Counted from the stretch's first letter, positions 10,402 through 20,692 are shown. The stretch: DNA of 64,000 nucleotides from Silanimonas sp. (GCA_018334015.1 JAGXTI010000014.1:222671-286670), one strand, 5' to 3'. A program made the numbers and translations. Notes: generated by a model from the letters alone, not told the origin.

Positions 10402-11421
10402 ATGTCCCAAGGCTTCAAAGTCGCCGTCGTCGGCGCCACCGGTGCCGTCGGTGAAACCATGCTCGCTATCCTCGCCGAGCGGAACTTCCCGGTGAGCGAA
10501 GTCATCGCGCTGGCGAGCGATCGCTCGGCGGGCGGGCAGGTCGATTTCGGCCGACGCAAACTCACGGTGCGCGATCTCGCCAGCTTCGACCCGAGCGGGG
10601 TCGATTTCGCCCTGTTCTCGGCCGGCGGCGACATCTCGCGCGAGCACGCACCAAGGTTTGCGGCGGCCGGGGCCATCGTCATCGACAACAGCTCGGCTTT
10701 CCGCATGGACGCCGACGTGCCGCTGGTGGTGAGCGAGGTGAACCCGGAGGCGCTGGATTCGATCCCGCGCGGCATCGTCGCCAACCCCAACTGCTCGACC
10801 ATGCAGATGGTCGTAGCGCTGAAGCCGATTTACGACGCGGTGGGCATCACCCGCATCAATGTCGCCACCTACCAGTCGGTGTCCGGTGCGGGACGTTCAG
10901 CGCTCGAGGAACTGGGTCGCCAGACCGCCGCCCTGCTGCGCTTCGAAGACCCGAAGCCGGCACATTTTCCGGTGCAGATCGCTTACAACCTGATCCCGCA
11001 GATCGACGCCTTCACCGACAACGGCTACACCAAGGAGGAGATGAAGCTGGTCCACGAAACCCGCAAGATCCTCGGCGATGCGAACATCCAGGTGAACCCG
11101 ACGGCGGTGCGGGTGCCGGTGTTCTTCGGCCATTCCGAGGCCGTGCATGTGGAGACCCGCGACAAGATCACCGCGGCGCAAGCCCGCGCTCTGCTCGAGA
11201 AAGCGCCCGGCGTCGTCGTGGTCGATGACCCGGCGAACGGCGAATGGCCCACGCCGGTCACCCACGCCTCCGGCAGTGACCCGGTCTTTGTTGGCCGCAT
11301 CCGCGAGGACATCTCGCACCCGCGCGGGCTGTCGATGTGGATCGTGGCCGACAACATCCGCAAGGGCGCGGCCCTGAACGCCGTGCAGATCGCCGAGCGG
11401 CTGGCCGCCCGTCGCGCCTGA
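10402..11421 (+). CDS. asd: Aspartate-semialdehyde dehydrogenase
   Basis: 339 residues. It reduces aspartyl phosphate to aspartate semialdehyde for Lys/DAP, Met and Thr synthesis. It has the NADP-binding VVGATGAVGETML, IDNSSAFRMD, the catalytic Cys in VANPNCSTMQM, SVSGAGRSALEEL and the C-terminal active-site region VHVETRDKI and SDPVFVGRIRED. The ATG at 10402 has AAGGAA 8-13 bases upstream. A GTG at 10351 overlaps the aroC stop but would add 17 unrelated residues. This is the gene order (asd then fimV) typical of Pseudomonas and Xanthomonas relatives. Confidence 0.97.
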   Translation: MSQGFKVAVVGATGAVGETMLAILAERNFPVSEVIALASDRSAGGQVDFGRRKLTVRDLASFDPSGVDFALFSAGGDISREHAPRFAAAGAIVIDNSSAFRMDADVPLVVSEVNPEALDSIPRGIVANPNCSTMQMVVALKPIYDAVGITRINVATYQSVSGAGRSALEELGRQTAALLRFEDPKPAHFPVQIAYNLIPQIDAFTDNGYTKEEMKLVHETRKILGDANIQVNPTAVRVPVFFGHSEAVHVETRDKITAAQARALLEKAPGVVVVDDPANGEWPTPVTHASGSDPVFVGRIREDISHPRGLSMWIVADNIRKGAALNAVQIAERLAARRA

Positions 11422-11466
11422 GGCCCTCGCCACGGGGGTACTGACGGGCAGCGGCGTCGGAAGTCC

Positions 11467-11495
11467 TTGGCGGATCAAGGCGATTCGGCTTTACT
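11467..11495 (+). promoter_or_regulatory. Candidate sigma70 promoter for fimV
   Basis: TTGGCG (11467-11472) and TTTACT (11490-11495) are 17 bases apart in the asd-fimV gap, about 60 bases upstream of the fimV start. Each hexamer matches four of six consensus positions. This is pattern evidence only. Confidence 0.35.
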
Positions 11496-11554
11496 GTTGA
11501 CCGGTTTTGAAGATCCGCCCACCCGGCGCTTGGGCGCCGTCGAGGAATTCAGGC

Positions 11555-13906
11555 ATGTTGCTTGCGGTGAAAACGCTTCCTTTGGCCATGATTCTGGCCC
11601 TGAGTGCCGGCCCGGTGGCCGCACTCGGCTTGGGACCGATCGAGGTCCGGTCGCAACTCAACCAGCCCCTCTTGGCCGAGATTCCCCTGATCGGCGCCCA
11701 GGCGGCCGATCTGGAGGTTCTGAGCGTCCGTCTCGCCTCGCCCGAGGCTTTTGCCCGGGTGGGTTTGCCGGTGCCGGTCGGCGCCACCGCCAACCTGCAG
11801 TTCAGCGTCGGCCGCAATGCCCGCGGCGAGCCGGTGGTGCGGGTGACCACACCGGGCCGGGTGCAGGATCCTTTTGTCTCTTTCCTGCTTGAGGCCGAAT
11901 GGGGCAGGGGCAGCGTGGTGCGCGAGTTCACCGTGCTGATCGACCCACCACACATCGCCGCCGCCACCGTGGCCCCGCTGCGTGCCGCCACGGTCGCCGC
12001 ATCCGACACTCCGCCGACCCGGCCCCTGCCCGACCCGCTCCCCTACCCGCTCCCCGAGCCTCTGCCCGCCGCCCCGGTGGCCGCGCTGCCACCAGCACCC
12101 ATCCCAGCACCAGCAACTGCACCTGCACCTGCACCCGCCCCAGCACCCGCCCCAGCGCCTGCACCAGCGCCTGCACCAGCACCGGCACCCGCCCTTGAAG
12201 CGATGCCCATGGCCGGTTCTGCCGCGCTCCGTGAGCACCGGGTCCGTGCCGGCGACACGCTCTGGTCGATCGCCGCAGCCCATCGTCAGGAGGTCAGCGC
12301 GGCGCAGATGATGCTGGCGATCCAGCGCGCCAACCCCCAGGCCTTCGCCCGCGACAACATCAACCTGCTGCGCAGCGGTGCTGTGCTGCGCATCCCCAGT
12401 GCCGACCAGGCGCAGAGCCTGGCCCGGCAGGAGGCGGAGGCCAGTGTGCGCGAGCAGATGGTGGCCTGGCGGGCGCTTTCCGGAGCCCCGGCCCCGGCCC
12501 CGACGCCGGTGCAGGCCGAACGGATTGCCACCGCGATGCCCCCGCGATCGGCCGAGCCGGCGCGTGGCGACGCCACTGCGACAGCGACCACCGGTCGGCT
12601 GGAAATCGCCCCGCCGGTCGGCGAGGGGATGGCCGCGGCCCAGACCGGTGCCCGCGTTGGCGGCGAGGGTCGGGAATTGCGCGCCGAACTGCAGCAGACC
12701 CGCGAGGAGCTAGCCGCCCGCGAAACCGAACTGCGCGATCTGCGCTCGCGGCTCACCGAGCAGGAGGCACTGGCCAGCGAGCAGCAGCGCCTGATCGAGC
12801 TGAAAAACAGCCAGTTGAGCGCACTCGAAGAAACCCTGCGCCGCCAGCGTGAAGCCGAAGCCTTGGCCGCCACGCCGGCGGCCGCTGCGGCTGAAGCGGC
12901 GGCTGCCGCTGCCGCAGCTGCGGCCGAGATCCCCGCTGCCACCGCAGCTGCGACCGAGACTCCTGCTGTGGCCGAGACTCCCGCTGCCGCGGTGGTGATC
13001 GAAGCCACGCCGGCTGCGCCTCCTGTGGCCTGGTGGCGCCAGCCGCTGGTCCTTGGTGGTGCAGGCTTGTTGCTGGTGGGCGGTCTGCTTGCCTTGCTGC
13101 TGCGCCGTCGCAATCCGGCCGGAACGGCGGCGCGGCCCTTGGTGGCCGGTGCGGCAACCGGCCGCGGTCGCCTTTCCGACGATCCCGACCTGTTCAGTGG
13201 CTTGCCCGGCCCGGCCCGGCCGGAGAATGACGAATCGATCGACTCGGCGCCGCTTGATGAGCGTGGCGTGTCTGCGGCTGCGCGTATGGAAGACGCTGAA
13301 CCCTCCGTTCCAGCGCATCTGGAGAACGCCGAACCATTGGCGCATGAAGCCGTGCCGCAGCCGATCACCGATCCGATCGTCGATCGTCTGCACGCCGAGA
13401 TTGCGGCTTCTCCGCTCGACCTCGAGGCCCATGTCGCCCTGCTGCGCCAGCACTACAACGCTGGCGATGCCGGGGCCTTCCTTGCCGCAGCCGAGGCGAT
13501 GCGCCCCTGCGTCGGCGATACCGCCGATCCGCGCTGGCGCGAGGTGGTGGTGATGGGTATGGGTCTGGTGCCCGGCCACGCCCTGTTCCGCGAAGTGCTT
13601 TGGAACCCGATGCGGCCCACCGACCTGCAAGTCCGCGAGCCGGCAGCCAGACCGGTCGCGAGTGAACCGCTCGACGAGGCTTTCGATGCCGCGATCACCG
13701 CCCAGCGTCCGGCCCTCGATGTGACGGCCGAGCCGGTGGTCGAGGCCGAGAACGAGGGCTTGGACGACACCCGCATCGAGCTGGCCAAGGCCTACATCGA
13801 AATCGGTGACGCCGAGGGTGCCCGCGGCATGCTCGAGGAGGTGCTGCTCGAAGGCAGCCCGGCGGCGCGAGCCGAGGCCGGGCGGCTGCTGAAGTCGCTC
13901 GGTTGA
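11555..13906 (+). CDS. fimV: FimV/HubP-like polar hub protein with LysM domain
   Basis: 783 residues. Order of parts: signal peptide (MLLAVKTLPLAMILALSAGP); FimV N-terminal domain (LGPIEVRSQLNQPLLAEIPL to about residue 130); Pro/Ala-rich linker with PAPA repeats (about 150-215); LysM (about 225-290, VRAGDTLWSIAAAHRQE); coiled coil (about 370-435); Ala-rich stretch; one transmembrane helix (about 495-517); acidic cytoplasmic region; and the conserved C-terminal FimV TPR motif (TRIELAKAYIEIGDAEGARG). Family members organise type IV pili, twitching and chromosome pole markers. The start is set by GAGGAA at 11542-11547. It is shorter than the Pseudomonas protein, mainly in the cytoplasmic part. 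Confidence 0.93.
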   Translation: MLLAVKTLPLAMILALSAGPVAALGLGPIEVRSQLNQPLLAEIPLIGAQAADLEVLSVRLASPEAFARVGLPVPVGATANLQFSVGRNARGEPVVRVTTPGRVQDPFVSFLLEAEWGRGSVVREFTVLIDPPHIAAATVAPLRAATVAASDTPPTRPLPDPLPYPLPEPLPAAPVAALPPAPIPAPATAPAPAPAPAPAPAPAPAPAPAPAPALEAMPMAGSAALREHRVRAGDTLWSIAAAHRQEVSAAQMMLAIQRANPQAFARDNINLLRSGAVLRIPSADQAQSLARQEAEASVREQMVAWRALSGAPAPAPTPVQAERIATAMPPRSAEPARGDATATATTGRLEIAPPVGEGMAAAQTGARVGGEGRELRAELQQTREELAARETELRDLRSRLTEQEALASEQQRLIELKNSQLSALEETLRRQREAEALAATPAAAAAEAAAAAAAAAAEIPAATAAATETPAVAETPAAAVVIEATPAAPPVAWWRQPLVLGGAGLLLVGGLLALLLRRRNPAGTAARPLVAGAATGRGRLSDDPDLFSGLPGPARPENDESIDSAPLDERGVSAAARMEDAEPSVPAHLENAEPLAHEAVPQPITDPIVDRLHAEIAASPLDLEAHVALLRQHYNAGDAGAFLAAAEAMRPCVGDTADPRWREVVVMGMGLVPGHALFREVLWNPMRPTDLQVREPAARPVASEPLDEAFDAAITAQRPALDVTAEPVVEAENEGLDDTRIELAKAYIEIGDAEGARGMLEEVLLEGSPAARAEAGRLLKSLG
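12100..12192 (+). repeat. Pro-Ala codon repeat inside fimV
   Basis: A run of near-identical CCAGCACC/GCACCTGC hexanucleotides encodes alternating Pro-Ala dipeptides in the periplasmic linker between the FimV N-terminal and LysM domains. Such tracts can vary in length by slippage in multiples of six bases without breaking the frame, so this linker is a likely length polymorphism. Confidence 0.75.
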
Positions 13907-13945
13907 GGTCGAGGCCACGGGCTTTCGGCCCGCGGCACCGTCGCC

Positions 13946-14776
13946 ATGCGCTACGCCCTGGGCATCGAATACGACGGCAGCGGCTTTCTCGGTTGGCAGC
14001 GGCTCGCGCACGGCGAGTCGGTGCAGGGCGCGGTCGAGGCCGCGTTGGGCTCGATCGTGCAACACGCGGTTGATGCCGTCTGTGCCGGTCGCACCGATGC
14101 CGGCGTGCACGCCACCCAGCAGGTCGTGCACTTCGACACGGTGATCGAGCGTCCGCTGCGGGCCTTCGTCGAAGGCAGCAACACGCGCCTGCCGTCGTCG
14201 GTTCGGGTGCTGTGGGCGCAGCCGGTGGCCGAGGCCTTCCACGCCCGCCACGCCGCGCGCGCGCGCTGCTACCGCTATCGCCTGCTCAACCGCCGCGTGC
14301 GGCCGGCCCTGCTGCGCGAGCACCTGAGCTGGGAGCCGCGACCGCTCGATGCCGACGCCATGCACCGTGCGGCACAGGCGCTGCTCGGCGAGAACGATTT
14401 CAGCGCCTTTCGCACTGCCCAGTGCCAGGCCCGCCATCCGATGCGCGACCTGCATTCGATCAGTGTGCGGCGCGAGGACGAGCAACTCGTCGTTGAGGTG
14501 CAGGCCAACGCCTTCCTGCATCACATGGTACGGAACATCGTGGGAAGCTTGATCGTGGTCGGTCGCGGCGAGCAGCCGGAAACCTGGATCGGCGAACTAC
14601 TGGCGGGCCGCGACCGTACCCGCGCCGGGCCGACCGCCCCGGCCGCCGGGCTCAGCTTCCTCGGGCCGCGCTACCGGCGCGCCTGGGGCCTGCCGGAAGC
14701 GGTCTGCTTACCGCAAGACTGGATCGACCGCCCGCGACCGCTGGCGCTCTTGCCCTACGCCGAGATCGATGCATGA
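13946..14776 (+). CDS. truA: tRNA pseudouridine(38-40) synthase
   Basis: 276 residues. It isomerises uridines 38-40 in the tRNA anticodon arm. It begins [19 protein letters not shown]. The catalytic Asp is in [19 protein letters not shown]. Other family blocks are [33 protein letters not shown] and [17 protein letters not shown]. It lies 39 bases after fimV and its end is close to trpF, the fimV-truA-trpF order common in Pseudomonas and Xanthomonas. Confidence 0.97.
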   Translation: MRYALGIEYDGSGFLGWQRLAHGESVQGAVEAALGSIVQHAVDAVCAGRTDAGVHATQQVVHFDTVIERPLRAFVEGSNTRLPSSVRVLWAQPVAEAFHARHAARARCYRYRLLNRRVRPALLREHLSWEPRPLDADAMHRAAQALLGENDFSAFRTAQCQARHPMRDLHSISVRREDEQLVVEVQANAFLHHMVRNIVGSLIVVGRGEQPETWIGELLAGRDRTRAGPTAPAAGLSFLGPRYRRAWGLPEAVCLPQDWIDRPRPLALLPYAEIDA

Positions 14777-14807
14777 GGATGGCCGCCGTTCGCCACAACC
14801 CGCAGCC

Positions 14808-15429
14808 ATGAGCCAACGCACCCGTATCAAGTTCTGCGGCCTCACCCGCGCCGGTGACGTGCGCCTGGCCGGTGAGCTGGGCGTCGATGCGCTCGGTTTC
14901 ATCTTCGTGCCCGGCAGCCCGCGTGCGCTCACCTTGGCGCAGGCCCTAGCGCTGCGCCAGGCCGTGCCGCCCCTCGTGCAGGTGGTCGCGCTGTTCATGG
15001 ACCCGGACCGGGCGCGAGTGCATGACACGCTGCGCGCCTTGCGGCCCACGCTTTTGCAGTTCCACGGCCGTGAGGACGCATCGTTCTGCGCGAGCTTCGG
15101 CCTGCCCTATGTGAAGACTTTGCCGATGGGCGAGGGTGTGGAGGCTGCGGAAGGACTCGCCACGCGTTACCCTTCGGCTGAAGCCTTCTTGCTCGATGGC
15201 CACAAGGCCGGCGAGCCGGGCGGGCAGGGCGTCCGCTTCGACTGGGCGCGCCTGCCCACGCTGCCGAAGCCTTGGCTGCTGGCCGGCGGGCTTGGCCCCG
15301 GCAACATTTTCGAGGCGGTCCGCGCTGCGCGACCCTTCGGCGTGGATGTGTCGAGCGGCATCGAGGGTGCTCCCGGCCTGAAGGACGGTGAGCGCATGCA
15401 CCGTTTCGTCCAAGAGGTTCGCCGCGCCG

Positions 15430-15452
<23 letters not shown>
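14808..15452 (+). CDS. trpF: Phosphoribosylanthranilate isomerase
   Basis: 214 residues, a monofunctional TIM-barrel enzyme of tryptophan synthesis. Signatures are [19 protein letters not shown] (catalytic Cys), [38 protein letters not shown] (catalytic Asp), [15 protein letters not shown] and [13 protein letters not shown] (phosphate-binding). The ATG at 14808 gives the standard N terminus; the in-frame ATG at 14769 would overlap truA by 8 bases and add 13 residues. It overlaps the start of trpB by 23 bases. Confidence 0.97.
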
Positions 15453-16658
<1,206 letters not shown>

Positions 16659-16659
<1 letters not shown>

Positions 16660-16749
16660 GAACGAGTGGAGAGGAAAGAGGAACGAGTGGCTCGCCGCGA
16701 GCCCCCACGCCGTCTCTGTTTCCTCTTTCCTCGCTTCATCACTCGTTTC
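16659..16749 (+). repeat. Compound inverted/direct repeat between trpB and trpA
   Basis: Arms AACGAGTG (16661-16668) and CACTCGTT (16739-16746 region) enclose a perfect 13-bp inverted pair GAGGAAAGAGGAA (16671-16683) and TTCCTCTTTCCTC (16720-16732). Inside is a small hairpin GGCTCG-CCG-CGAGCC (16689-16703). GGAACGAGTGG also occurs twice as a direct repeat (16659-16669, 16680-16690). The purine-rich arm is unlike neighbouring sequence. In RNA this would fold into a long stem between two genes whose products are needed in equal amounts. It looks like a small intergenic repeat element rather than a simple terminator. Confidence 0.7.
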
Positions 16750-16760
16750 TCGGAATCCGC

Positions 16761-17552
16761 ATGAACCGCATCGACGCCCGCCTTTCCGCCCTCCGCGCCG
16801 CCGGCCGGAAGGCCCTCGTGCCCTTCATCACCGCCGGCGATCCGTCCCGCGAGGTCACCGTGCCGGTGATGCACGCGCTGGTCGAAGGCGGTGCCGACCT
16901 GATCGAACTCGGCGTGCCCTTCTCCGATCCGATGGCCGACGGCCCGGTCATCCAGAAAAGCTCCGAACGCGCCATCGAGCGCAAGGCCGGCTTGGGTTTC
17001 GTGTTCGAGGCCGTGCGCGCATTCCGCAGCCGCGACACCGAAACGCCGGTGGTGCTGATGGGCTACCTCAACCCGGTCGAGATGCGCGGCCTCGAACGCT
17101 TCGCCGACGAAGCCGCTGCCGCCGGTGTCGATGGCGTGCTGCTGGTTGATCTGCCGCCCGAGGAAGCTGATCCGGTGCGCACTGCGCTGACCGCGCGCGG
17201 CCTGCACCTGATCGCCCTGGTGGCGCCGACCACCACCGAAGCCCGTCTGGCGCCCTTGCAGCGCCATGCGCAGGGCTACCTGTACTACGTCAGCTTCGCC
17301 GGTGTGACCGGTGCCGCCAAGCTCGACACCGTCGATGTCGCCGCCCGTGCTGCCGTGGTGCGGGCGCACAGCCCGGTGCCGGTGCTGATCGGCTTTGGTA
17401 TCAAGGACGCCGCTTCGGCGAAGGCGCTGGCCGCCCACGGCGACGGCGTCATCGTCGGCAGCGCACTGGTGCAGGCCCTGGCCGAAGCGGCCGATCCGGC
17501 GGCGGCGGCGCGGGCTTTCCTCGCAGCGATTCGGGTGGGGCTGGACGGCTGA
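16761..17552 (+). CDS. trpA: Tryptophan synthase alpha subunit
   Basis: 263 residues, a TIM barrel that cleaves indole-3-glycerol phosphate and channels indole to TrpB. Key segments are LVPFITAGDPSREV, LIELGVPFSDPMADGPVIQ (catalytic Glu and Asp), VLLVDLPPEEAD, LIALVAPTTTEARL, GYLYYVSFAGVTGA and VLIGFGIKDAASAK, then VIVGSALVQAL. The ATG at 16761 gives the family N terminus (MNRIDARLSALRAAGRKALV). It is followed by the long repeat-filled gap before accD. Confidence 0.98.
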   Translation: MNRIDARLSALRAAGRKALVPFITAGDPSREVTVPVMHALVEGGADLIELGVPFSDPMADGPVIQKSSERAIERKAGLGFVFEAVRAFRSRDTETPVVLMGYLNPVEMRGLERFADEAAAAGVDGVLLVDLPPEEADPVRTALTARGLHLIALVAPTTTEARLAPLQRHAQGYLYYVSFAGVTGAAKLDTVDVAARAAVVRAHSPVPVLIGFGIKDAASAKALAAHGDGVIVGSALVQALAEAADPAAAARAFLAAIRVGLDG

Positions 17553-17559
17553 GATCTCA

Positions 17560-17830
17560 GCGCTGACCGCCGCGACGGCCAGGGAGCCGCGGCGGCCTTG
17601 AGCCATGCCCGGAGCGGCACCCCCGCTTCGGCAGGCCGGGGGCCTGCGGCGGACTCGGGCCGGTAGCTGTGCGGCAAGAAACCCGACGGGCCGACCGAAG
17701 GGCGCATCCTTGGCGCCCTCGGTCGGTGCGCCCGTCCGGGGCGCACCCTGCGGGCCTGGCGTCTGATCGCCGTGCTGGCCCTCGAAATCCGCCGCAAGCC
17801 CCCAGCCTGCCATGCGGGGTGCTTCGAGGC
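17560..17830. repeat. Structured intergenic repeat, copy 1 (element A)
   Basis: Shares its whole layout with 18103-18300: a start block AGGGAGCCGCGGCGGCC, GCCATGCCCGG, CAAGAAACCCGA, a long hairpin, a second hairpin, CCCTGCGGGC, TCTGATCG and GGCCCTCGAAA. The long hairpin pairs 17691-17698 with 17719-17726 and 17700-17705 with 17713-17718, with one bulged A. The second pairs 17727-17733 with 17739-17745. This copy carries an extra segment of about 57 bases before CAAGAAACCC. Open frames across it exist on both strands but differ between copies, so I do not call a protein. Confidence 0.8.
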
Positions 17831-17841
17831 TGCTGCGGTGA

Positions 17842-18010
17842 TGGAGTGAGGAGCACGAAGTCCGTCTCACTTCGTATCCTGAGTCGGATGGTTGTCTGCG
17901 AGCGCCGCGCCAGCGCGGCCTGATGGACAGCGAAGCGAGCCAAGGAGGGCGAGCGTCGGCGAATGCGGAGCGGGACGCGAAGCCTGAGCCGTCGCGTCCG
18001 CAGGACTCGC
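17842..18010 (+). repeat. Dispersed repeat C, copy 1
   Basis: About 170 bases, starting TGGAGTGAGGA, that align end to end with the reverse complement of 63832-64000. The last 110 bases are the most alike; they include GAGCGCCGCGCCAGCGCGGC, GACAGCGAAGCGAGCCA and GAATGCGGAGCGGGACGCG. It contains a hairpin GCCGCGC-CA-GCGCGGC (17904-17919). It sits between elements A and B, whereas the second A/B pair downstream has no such segment, so it looks inserted. No frame is conserved strongly enough to claim a gene. Confidence 0.8.
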
Positions 18011-18063
18011 GCCAGCCGGCGCGACCTTTCGGGCCGTGCTCCGACCGGTCAGGGGCGAGCACT
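18007..18063 (+). repeat. Short hairpin repeat B, copy 1
   Basis: Begins with the perfect hairpin TCGCGCC-AGCC-GGCGCGA (18007-18024), followed by CCTTTCGGGCCG, then a diverging tail with GTCAGG and GCGA. The same block recurs at 18325-18382. The CCTTT(C) after the stem gives a short T-run, so the hairpin could terminate plus-strand transcripts. Confidence 0.65.
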
Positions 18064-18102
18064 CCTTACCATGGTCTGGCCGGGACCCAGAATTCCGCGG
18101 CG

Positions 18103-18300
18103 CTCACCGTCACGGCGGGCAGGGAGCCGCGGCGGCCTCGGGCCATGCCCGGATCGCAAGAAACCCGAAGGCCGGCACAAGGGCGCGTCCTGCGCCCTGT
18201 GCCGGTGCGCCACCTCCTGTGGCGCACCCTGCGGGCTGGGCTTCTGATCGATCGGCCGGCCCTCGAAAGCCGCCGCGATCCCCCTGCCCGCCGTGCGGCG
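18103..18300. repeat. Structured intergenic repeat, copy 2 (element A')
   Basis: Second copy of the element at 17560-17830, same orientation, lacking the 57-base extra segment. The long hairpin pairs 18172-18179 with 18198-18205 and 18181-18186 with 18192-18197, keeping the bulged A at 18180. The second hairpin pairs 18206-18213 with 18219-18226. Three base pairs of the long stem and one of the second differ from copy 1 by changes on both sides that restore pairing. Confidence 0.8.
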
Positions 18301-18324
18301 GCGCATCAAGACTCGGGCTGAGCG

Positions 18325-18382
18325 TCGCGCCAGCCGGCGCGACCTTTCGGGCCGCGCCCCGATCAGTCAGGCGCGACCACCC
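18325..18382 (+). repeat. Short hairpin repeat B, copy 2
   Basis: Repeats the TCGCGCC-AGCC-GGCGCGA hairpin (18325-18342) and the following CCTTTCGGGCCG of copy 1. It lies 24 bases after element A', about 85 bases before accD. A and B therefore seem to form one unit that is present twice here. Confidence 0.65.
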
Positions 18383-18466
18383 CAGCCCAGCAGCCGCGAC
18401 CGGAATGCCTGCTGCGCCGCGAAGCACCCGCGCTAGACTAGCTGCCCCGATCCACCAGGGCTTTCC

Positions 18467-19339
18467 ATGAGTTGGTTGAACAAGCTGAAACTCGGCGGTA
18501 TCCGCACCCAGGGCGGCGGCAAGCGTGGCGTCCCCGAAGGCCTTTGGGAGAAGTGCGAGAACTGCGGCGCGGCGCTCTACGCCCCCGAAGTCGACACGCA
18601 CCAGCATGTCTGCCCGAAGTGCAACCATCACATGCCGATCGGCGCCCGCGAGCGCATCGCCCATTTCCTCGATGCCGACAGCTTCGAGGAGGTCGGCGCG
18701 CACCTCGAGCCGGTCGACGTGCTCAAATTCCGCGACCAGAAACGGTACGCCGACCGCATCAAGGCCACCCAGAAAGCCACCGGCGAGCGGGATGCCCTGA
18801 TCGCCGGCGCCGGGCGCCTGATGGGCCTTCCGGTCTGCGTTGCCGCCTTCGAGTTCCGTTTCATGGGCGGCTCGATGGGCTCGGTGGTGGGCGAGCGTTT
18901 CGCGCTGGCGGCCGAACGCGCGCTGGCCGACCGCAGCGCGCTGGTGTGTTTCTCCGCGACCGGCGGCGCCCGCATGCAGGAAGGCCTGTTCTCGCTGATG
19001 CAGATGGCCAAGACCTCGGCCACCATCGCCCGCCTGCGCAAGGCGGGCGTGCCCTACATTTCAGTGCTGGCGCACCCGACCACCGGCGGTGTTTCGGCTT
19101 CGCTTGGCATGCTGGGCGACATCAACATCGCCGAGCCCAAGGCGCTGATCGGTTTCGCCGGCCCGCGGGTGATCGAGCAGACCGTGCGCGAGACCCTGCC
19201 GGAAGGCTTCCAGCGCAGCGAATTCCTGATGGAGCACGGCACGGTCGATGCCATCGTCGACCGCCGCCGGATGCGGCCGAAGATCGCCGCCCTGCTGGCC
19301 CTGCTGGGTCGCCAGCCGGCCCCGGTCGAGGCGGCCTGA
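18467..19339 (+). CDS. accD: Acetyl-CoA carboxylase carboxyltransferase subunit beta
   Basis: 290 residues. With AccA it transfers the carboxyl group from carboxybiotin to acetyl-CoA to make malonyl-CoA. The N-terminal zinc ribbon is [20 protein letters not shown] followed by PKC (four Cys). The crotonase-fold core includes [58 protein letters not shown] and [20 protein letters not shown]. The ATG at 18467 gives the family start MSWLNKL. A TAGACT box at 18434-18439 could be a -10 without an obvious -35. glmM starts on the base after its stop. Confidence 0.98.
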   Translation: MSWLNKLKLGGIRTQGGGKRGVPEGLWEKCENCGAALYAPEVDTHQHVCPKCNHHMPIGARERIAHFLDADSFEEVGAHLEPVDVLKFRDQKRYADRIKATQKATGERDALIAGAGRLMGLPVCVAAFEFRFMGGSMGSVVGERFALAAERALADRSALVCFSATGGARMQEGLFSLMQMAKTSATIARLRKAGVPYISVLAHPTTGGVSASLGMLGDINIAEPKALIGFAGPRVIEQTVRETLPEGFQRSEFLMEHGTVDAIVDRRRMRPKIAALLALLGRQPAPVEAA

Positions 19340-20692
19340 ATGGCGGCGCGCAGGTATTTCGGCACCGACGGCATCCGCGGCCGCGTCGGCGAGGGGGCGA
19401 TCTCGGCGGATTTCGTGCTGCGTCTCGGCAACGCCTACGGCCATGTGCTGCATGCCCTGCGCGGTGGCGAGTGGCGCAAGCCGATGGTGCTGATCGGCAA
19501 AGACACCCGCATCTCCAACTACATGTTCGAAGCCGCGCTGGAGGCCGGTCTGGTCGCGGCCGGTGTCGATGTGCAGCTGATGGGGCCGATGCCGACGCCG
19601 GCGGTCTCGCACCTGACACGCTCGCTGCGCGCCGACGGCGGCGTCGTGATCTCGGCCTCGCACAACCCGCACCACGACAACGGCATCAAGTTCTTCTCGG
19701 CCGAGGGCGAGAAGCTCGACGACGCCACCGAGCTGGCCATCGAGGCGGCGCTCGAATCACCGTTCCGCACCGTCGCCTCCGAGAAACTCGGCAAGGCCAT
19801 CCGCACTCGCGACGCGGTGGCCCGCTACGTCGAGGCCTGCAAGGGTTCGGTGCCGCGGCATTTCGATCTGGGCGGGATGCGGATCGTCGTCGATTGCGCG
19901 CACGGCGCCACGTATCAGCTGGGGCCGCTGGTGTTCCGCGAGTTGGGTGCCCGTGTCGAGGCCATCGGCATCGAGCCCAACGGCCTCAACATCAATGACG
20001 GTGTTGGTTCCACCCACCCCGAGGCGCTGGCCGCCCGTGTCCGCGACACCGGCGCGGAGCTCGGCATCGCCTTCGACGGCGACGGCGACCGCGTGCTGTT
20101 CGTCGACGACGAGGGCAGGCTGTGCGATGGCGACGACCTGCTATACGTGTTGGCCCAGGACTGGCAGGCCAGCGGCCGCCTGCACGGCCCGGTGATCGGC
20201 ACCCTGATGAGCAACTACGGTCTGGAACAGGCGCTGGCCCGGCTCGGCGTCGGCTTCCTGCGCACCAAGGTGGGCGACCGCTACGTGCACCAGGCCCTGA
20301 TCGAACACGGCGCGGTGCTGGGCGGTGAGACCTCCGGCCACCTGCTCTGCCTCGATCGTGTCAGTTCCGGCGATGGCATTGTCAGCGCCCTGCAGGTGCT
20401 GGAAGTGCTGCGCCGCCGCGGCTGCTCGCTCAGGCAGGCGCTGGAGGGTTTCACCAAGCTGCCGCAGCAGACCGTGAACGTGCGCGTGGCCCCGGGCCTG
20501 AAGCCGGCCGAGGCCGACAGTGTCAAGGCCGCGTTGGCCGAGGCGCAGTCGGCGGTGCAGGGCAGGGGGCGTGCCTTCCTGCGACCCTCCGGCACCGAAC
20601 CGGTGGTGCGCGTCACCGTCGAGGCCGACGACGCCGCCCTCGTGCAGCGCGTGCTTGATCGCCTCTCCGCCGCGGTGAAAGCCGCCGCTTGA
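19340..20692 (+). CDS. glmM: Phosphoglucosamine mutase
   Basis: 450 residues. It interconverts glucosamine-6-P and glucosamine-1-P on the way to UDP-GlcNAc for peptidoglycan and LPS. It begins with [15 protein letters not shown]. The phosphoserine loop is [16 protein letters not shown]; the Mg loop is [13 protein letters not shown]; the sugar-binding loop is GGETSGHLL; and the phosphate-binding end is [15 protein letters not shown]. Four alpha-phosphohexomutase domains are intact. The ATG directly follows the accD stop, so the pair is coupled. Linking accD to glmM ties fatty-acid and wall precursor supply, if co-transcribed. Confidence 0.97.
   Translation: MAARRYFGTDGIRGRVGEGAISADFVLRLGNAYGHVLHALRGGEWRKPMVLIGKDTRISNYMFEAALEAGLVAAGVDVQLMGPMPTPAVSHLTRSLRADGGVVISASHNPHHDNGIKFFSAEGEKLDDATELAIEAALESPFRTVASEKLGKAIRTRDAVARYVEACKGSVPRHFDLGGMRIVVDCAHGATYQLGPLVFRELGARVEAIGIEPNGLNINDGVGSTHPEALAARVRDTGAELGIAFDGDGDRVLFVDDEGRLCDGDDLLYVLAQDWQASGRLHGPVIGTLMSNYGLEQALARLGVGFLRTKVGDRYVHQALIEHGAVLGGETSGHLLCLDRVSSGDGIVSALQVLEVLRRRGCSLRQALEGFTKLPQQTVNVRVAPGLKPAEADSVKAALAEAQSAVQGRGRAFLRPSGTEPVVRVTVEADDAALVQRVLDRLSAAVKAAA

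Noticed and set aside
17923-18470. Several 90-150-codon plus-strand frames in the trpA-accD gap
   Set aside because: They run through hairpin repeats, have no ribosome-binding site, and translate to Arg/Pro/Ser-rich text with no conservation between the two repeat copies.
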